Part shown: positions 61,787 to 64,000 of the stretch, piece after piece
Layout of the letters: every line of letters begins with the position of its first letter
Position numbering within the stretch: the stretch's first letter is position 1
The notes under the pieces: model-generated
Told to the model about the DNA's origin: nothing
The model's database searches: none
What the model saw: only the letters and a program-made list of their open reading frames with translations
Assembly (NCBI GenBank): GCA_963847235.1
Contig: CAWJYU010000014.1
Location: forward strand, 62,001 to 126,000
Origin: JACDAN01 sp963847235
Lineage (GTDB): Bacteria > Actinomycetota > Thermoleophilia > Gaiellales > Gaiellaceae
Direction of reading: 5' to 3'
DNA: 64,000 nt
Made by a program: the position numbers and the translations under genes

Positions 61787-63412
61787 ATGGCACACAAGGA
61801 GCTGAAGTTCAACGAGGACGCGCGTCGCGCGCTCGAGCGCGGCGTCAACATCCTCGCGGACGCAGTCAAGGTCACGCTCGGCCCCAAGGGCCGCTACGTC
61901 GTGCTGGACAAGAAGTTCGGCGCGCCGACGATCACGAACGACGGCGTCACGATCGCACGTGAGATCGAGGTCGAGGACGTCTTCGAGAATCAGGGCGCTC
62001 AGCTCGTCCGCGAGGTCGCGACGTCGACGAACGACGTTGCCGGCGACGGGACGACGACGGCGACGGTTCTGGCCCAGGCGATCGTCCGCGAGGGCCTGAA
62101 GAACGTCGCTGCCGGCGCGAACCCCATGGGGATCAAGCGCGGCATCGAAACGGCGGTCGACGCGGTCGTCGAGAACCTGAAGAAGCAGTCCAAGGAGATC
62201 TCGGGCAAGGAGGACATCGCCCGGGTCGCCTCCATCTCGTCGCGCGAGCGCGAGATCGGCGACGTGATCGCCGAGGCGATCGACAAGGTCGGCAAGGACG
62301 GCGTCGTGAACGTCGAGGAGGGCCAGACCTTCGGCCTCGAGCTCGAGTTCACCGAGGGCATGCAGTTCGACAAGGGCTACCTCTCGCCGTACATGGTCAC
62401 GGACCCCGAGCGCATGGAGGCCGTGCTCGACGAGCCGTACATCCTGGTCGCGAACCAGAAGATCGGCGCCGTCAAGGACATCCTCCCGGTGCTCGAGCAG
62501 GTGATCCAGGCCGGTCGTCCGCTGCTGATCGTCGCCGAGGACGTCGAGGGCGAGTCGCTCGCCACGATCGTCGTCAACAAGCTGCGCGGCACGTTCACGG
62601 CCGTCGCGGTCAAGGCGCCGGGCTTCGGCGATCGCCGCAAGCGGATGCTCGAGGACATCGCGATCCTCTCGGGTGCCGAGGTGATCACCGAGGAGATGGG
62701 CCTCAAGCTCGAGAACACGAAGATCTCGCAGCTCGGAAAGGCTCGCCGTGTCGTGATCGACAAGGACTCGACCACGATCATCGACGGCGCCGGTGACTCC
62801 GATCAGATCAAGGCTCGGATCAAGCAGCTGAAGGCCGAGATCGAGAACACCGACTCGGACTTCGACCGCGAGAAGCTCCAGGAGCGGCTCGCGAAGCTGG
62901 CCGGCGGCGTTGCCGTCATCAAGGTCGGCGCTGCGACCGAGACCGAGATGAAGGAGAAGAAGCACCGCGTCGAGGACGCCGTGCAGGCGACCCGGGCCGC
63001 CCTCGAGGAGGGCATCGTTCCGGGCGGCGGCGTGGCGCTCCTGAACGGAGCCGAGTCGATCAAGCTCGACAAGCTCGAGGGGGATGACCGGACCGGCGCG
63101 AACATCATCGTGCGGGCGCTGGAGGAGCCGATCCGCCAGCTCGCCGCGAACGCGGGGCTCGAGGGCTCCGTCGTGGTCGACAAGGTCCGCAATGCCGCTG
63201 CGGGGCACGGGCTGAACGTCGACACGGGCGAGGTCGAGGACCTCGTCAAGGCCGGGATCATCGATCCGACCATGGTCACGCGCTCGGCGCTCCAGAACGC
63301 CGCGTCGATCGCGAAGAACATCCTGACCACCGAGGCCGTCGTGGCCGAGCCGCCCGAGAAGCAGCCGGTCGGCGCCGGCGCCGGCATGCCGGACATGGGC
63401 GGGATGATGTAA
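61787..63412 (+). CDS. groEL: Chaperonin GroEL
   Basis: 541 residues, full length, with CGGAGG before ATG 61787. It has LGPKGRYVVLDKKFGAPTITNDGVTIAREIE, AGDGTTTATVLAQ (nucleotide binding), the apical part TEGMQFDKGYLSPYMVTD, AAVEEGIVPGGG-equivalent ALEEGIVPGGGVALL, and the C-terminal GMPDMGGMM tail. It folds proteins in the cytosol with GroES. No anomalies. Since groES is adjacent, this is the main stress-controlled copy. Confidence 0.97.
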   Translation: MAHKELKFNEDARRALERGVNILADAVKVTLGPKGRYVVLDKKFGAPTITNDGVTIAREIEVEDVFENQGAQLVREVATSTNDVAGDGTTTATVLAQAIVREGLKNVAAGANPMGIKRGIETAVDAVVENLKKQSKEISGKEDIARVASISSREREIGDVIAEAIDKVGKDGVVNVEEGQTFGLELEFTEGMQFDKGYLSPYMVTDPERMEAVLDEPYILVANQKIGAVKDILPVLEQVIQAGRPLLIVAEDVEGESLATIVVNKLRGTFTAVAVKAPGFGDRRKRMLEDIAILSGAEVITEEMGLKLENTKISQLGKARRVVIDKDSTTIIDGAGDSDQIKARIKQLKAEIENTDSDFDREKLQERLAKLAGGVAVIKVGAATETEMKEKKHRVEDAVQATRAALEEGIVPGGGVALLNGAESIKLDKLEGDDRTGANIIVRALEEPIRQLAANAGLEGSVVVDKVRNAAAGHGLNVDTGEVEDLVKAGIIDPTMVTRSALQNAASIAKNILTTEAVVAEPPEKQPVGAGAGMPDMGGMM

Positions 63413-63438
63413 CGAGCCCTCGGGCTCACTGCTCCAAG

Positions 63439-63466
63439 ACGGAGGCCGGCGCAAGCCGGCCTCCGT
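63439..63466 (+). terminator. groEL terminator
   Basis: ACGGAGGCCGGC-GCAA-GCCGGCCTCCGT followed by CGTTT: a perfect 12-bp stem with a GNRA tetraloop. Confidence 0.88.
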
Positions 63467-63479
63467 CGTTTCAACTCAC

Positions 63480-63660
63480 GTCTCTGTGCCTGGCCGAGCC
63501 ATGGCCGTTCCGCCATGACGAGTGTCAGACACTCGTCATGGCTCCGAGGGACAGGTGGTTCCGCGTGGTTGTGCGGTCGGCCTGGCCGCTCTGGCCATGG
63601 CCCCGGGCCGTGGCGCGGACATGTCCGGGCCTGGCCGAGCCAGCCACGTCTTCGGACGCG
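63480..63660. repeat. Intergenic repeat region with a perfect 29-bp palindrome
   Basis: CCATGACGAGTGTC-A-GACACTCGTCATGG occupies 63513-63541. The adjoining GCTCCGAGGGACAGG continues the match to the copy in nuoG (25524-25554). CCTGGCCGAGCC appears twice (about 63489 and 63631), and several TGGCC/GGCCA units lie between. No coding evidence in this ~270-bp gap between groEL and the DUF4260 gene. Confidence 0.6.
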
Positions 63661-63683
63661 TCCACGGGGAAGTGCCGGTTCCG

Positions 63684-64000
63684 CTAGGCGCGTTGGATGT
63701 GCGTGTCCTTGAAGGCCGTCGGGTACTTCAGGCCGTACCCGAGCAGCCGGTCGGCGCCGATGTGCGTGAGCCAGACGAGTGCCACCGCCACGCCCCAGTC
63801 GGAATCCCACAGAACGGACGCGGTCCCGAGCGCGACCGGGATGACGAGGTTGTGGAGCAGGTTGTAGGCGGCTGCTCCGGCCGCCGGGCCCAGCGCGTAC
63901 GCCGCGAACGAGACGTCCGGCGCGAGCGCCAGGACCGCGAAGAGCCACCAGCTGTAGCCGCCGTCCGACGTACAAGGCGACGGCGCCTGCGCCGATCGCA
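63684..64000 (-). CDS. DUF4260 membrane protein, C-terminal part (5' end outside window)
   Basis: Reading from the edge gives YSWWLFAVLALAPDVSF, GPAAGAAAYNLLHNLVIPVALG, WGVAVALVWLTHIGADRLLGYGLKYPTAFKDTHIQRA (landmarks LTHIGADR and GLKYPT-FKDTH), the characteristic end of DUF4260 integral membrane proteins with ~4 helices. Near 63965 the frame breaks: AGAVALYVG before it is in another frame, again consistent with a 1-nt indel. The stop is TAG at 63684-63686. Function unknown. Confidence 0.75.
   Translation of the reverse strand, partial: RSAQAPSPCTSDGGYSWWLFAVLALAPDVSFAAYALGPAAGAAAYNLLHNLVIPVALGTASVLWDSDWGVAVALVWLTHIGADRLLGYGLKYPTAFKDTHIQRA

Noticed and set aside
1..64000. tRNA, rRNA, riboswitch, prophage or insertion-sequence genes
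   Set aside because: No cloverleaf ends, rRNA-like tracts, transposase, integrase or phage-type proteins were recognised anywhere in the window.

Overview
The window is 64 kb of very GC-rich DNA with abundant GTG/TTG starts, genes overlapping by 4 bp (ATGA, GTGA), many short-leader or leaderless promoters (TANNNT box 6-12 nt before the start codon), a CIRCE element before groES and a full 14-gene nuoA-N operon. This fits an actinobacterial chromosome. The gene families suggest a deep-branching class such as Thermoleophilia (Gaiella-like), but that is inference. No rRNA, tRNA, phage, IS or CRISPR was found.

Layout. 0-7 kb: end of a VWA membrane protein, an EamA transporter, a YhaM-like HD exonuclease, then a + strand run (DUF1015, inositol-phosphatase family, DUF72, Mrp Fe-S carrier, short Ldh_2 protein). 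6.8-10.6 kb: a surface/stress island with a two-component system, a cupredoxin and two secreted Thr/Gly-rich proteins with Asp-rich tails. 10.5-15.2 kb: a compact - strand operon (membrane adenylate cyclase, UPF0173 hydrolase, small protein, DUF1028, two tandem cupin/TPR paralogues). 15.2-18.2 kb: small membrane protein, MocR-type regulator, MFS exporter. 18.1-32.1 kb: nuoA-N on the - strand, with nuoL and nuoM in one open frame. 32.2-35.2 kb: HesB/ErpA, ferredoxin-NADP reductase, fumarase.

35.3-53.5 kb is the unusual part: a tandem array of large secreted proteins, comprising one M6-like metalloprotease, three sortilin/VPS10-type beta-propellers and two sialidase-like beta-propellers, plus the 3' remnant of a third sialidase-like copy. 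There is also a lipoprotein, two small ribbon-helix-helix (Arc-type) regulators placed directly before two propeller genes, and two paralogous small secreted proteins on the opposite strand. Most units end in the same GGGCCGCC hairpin terminator and begin with an AT-rich promoter that often holds GATATC palindromes. Several products end in an Asp tail. Two propeller genes are full of 1-nt indels.

53.8-64 kb is housekeeping: lipA, lipB, cupin and GFA proteins, a 2-oxoacid dehydrogenase operon (E1alpha-E1beta-E2, which needs the lipoate made by LipA/LipB), zinc-ribbon and ASCH proteins, a Nudix hydrolase, groES-groEL, and the end of a DUF4260 gene. Together the nuo, fumarase, Fe-S and lipoate genes describe aerobic respiratory metabolism. 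Isolated 1-nt frameshifts also occur in conserved genes (fumC, lipA), so at least part of the frameshifting in the window is probably sequence error.
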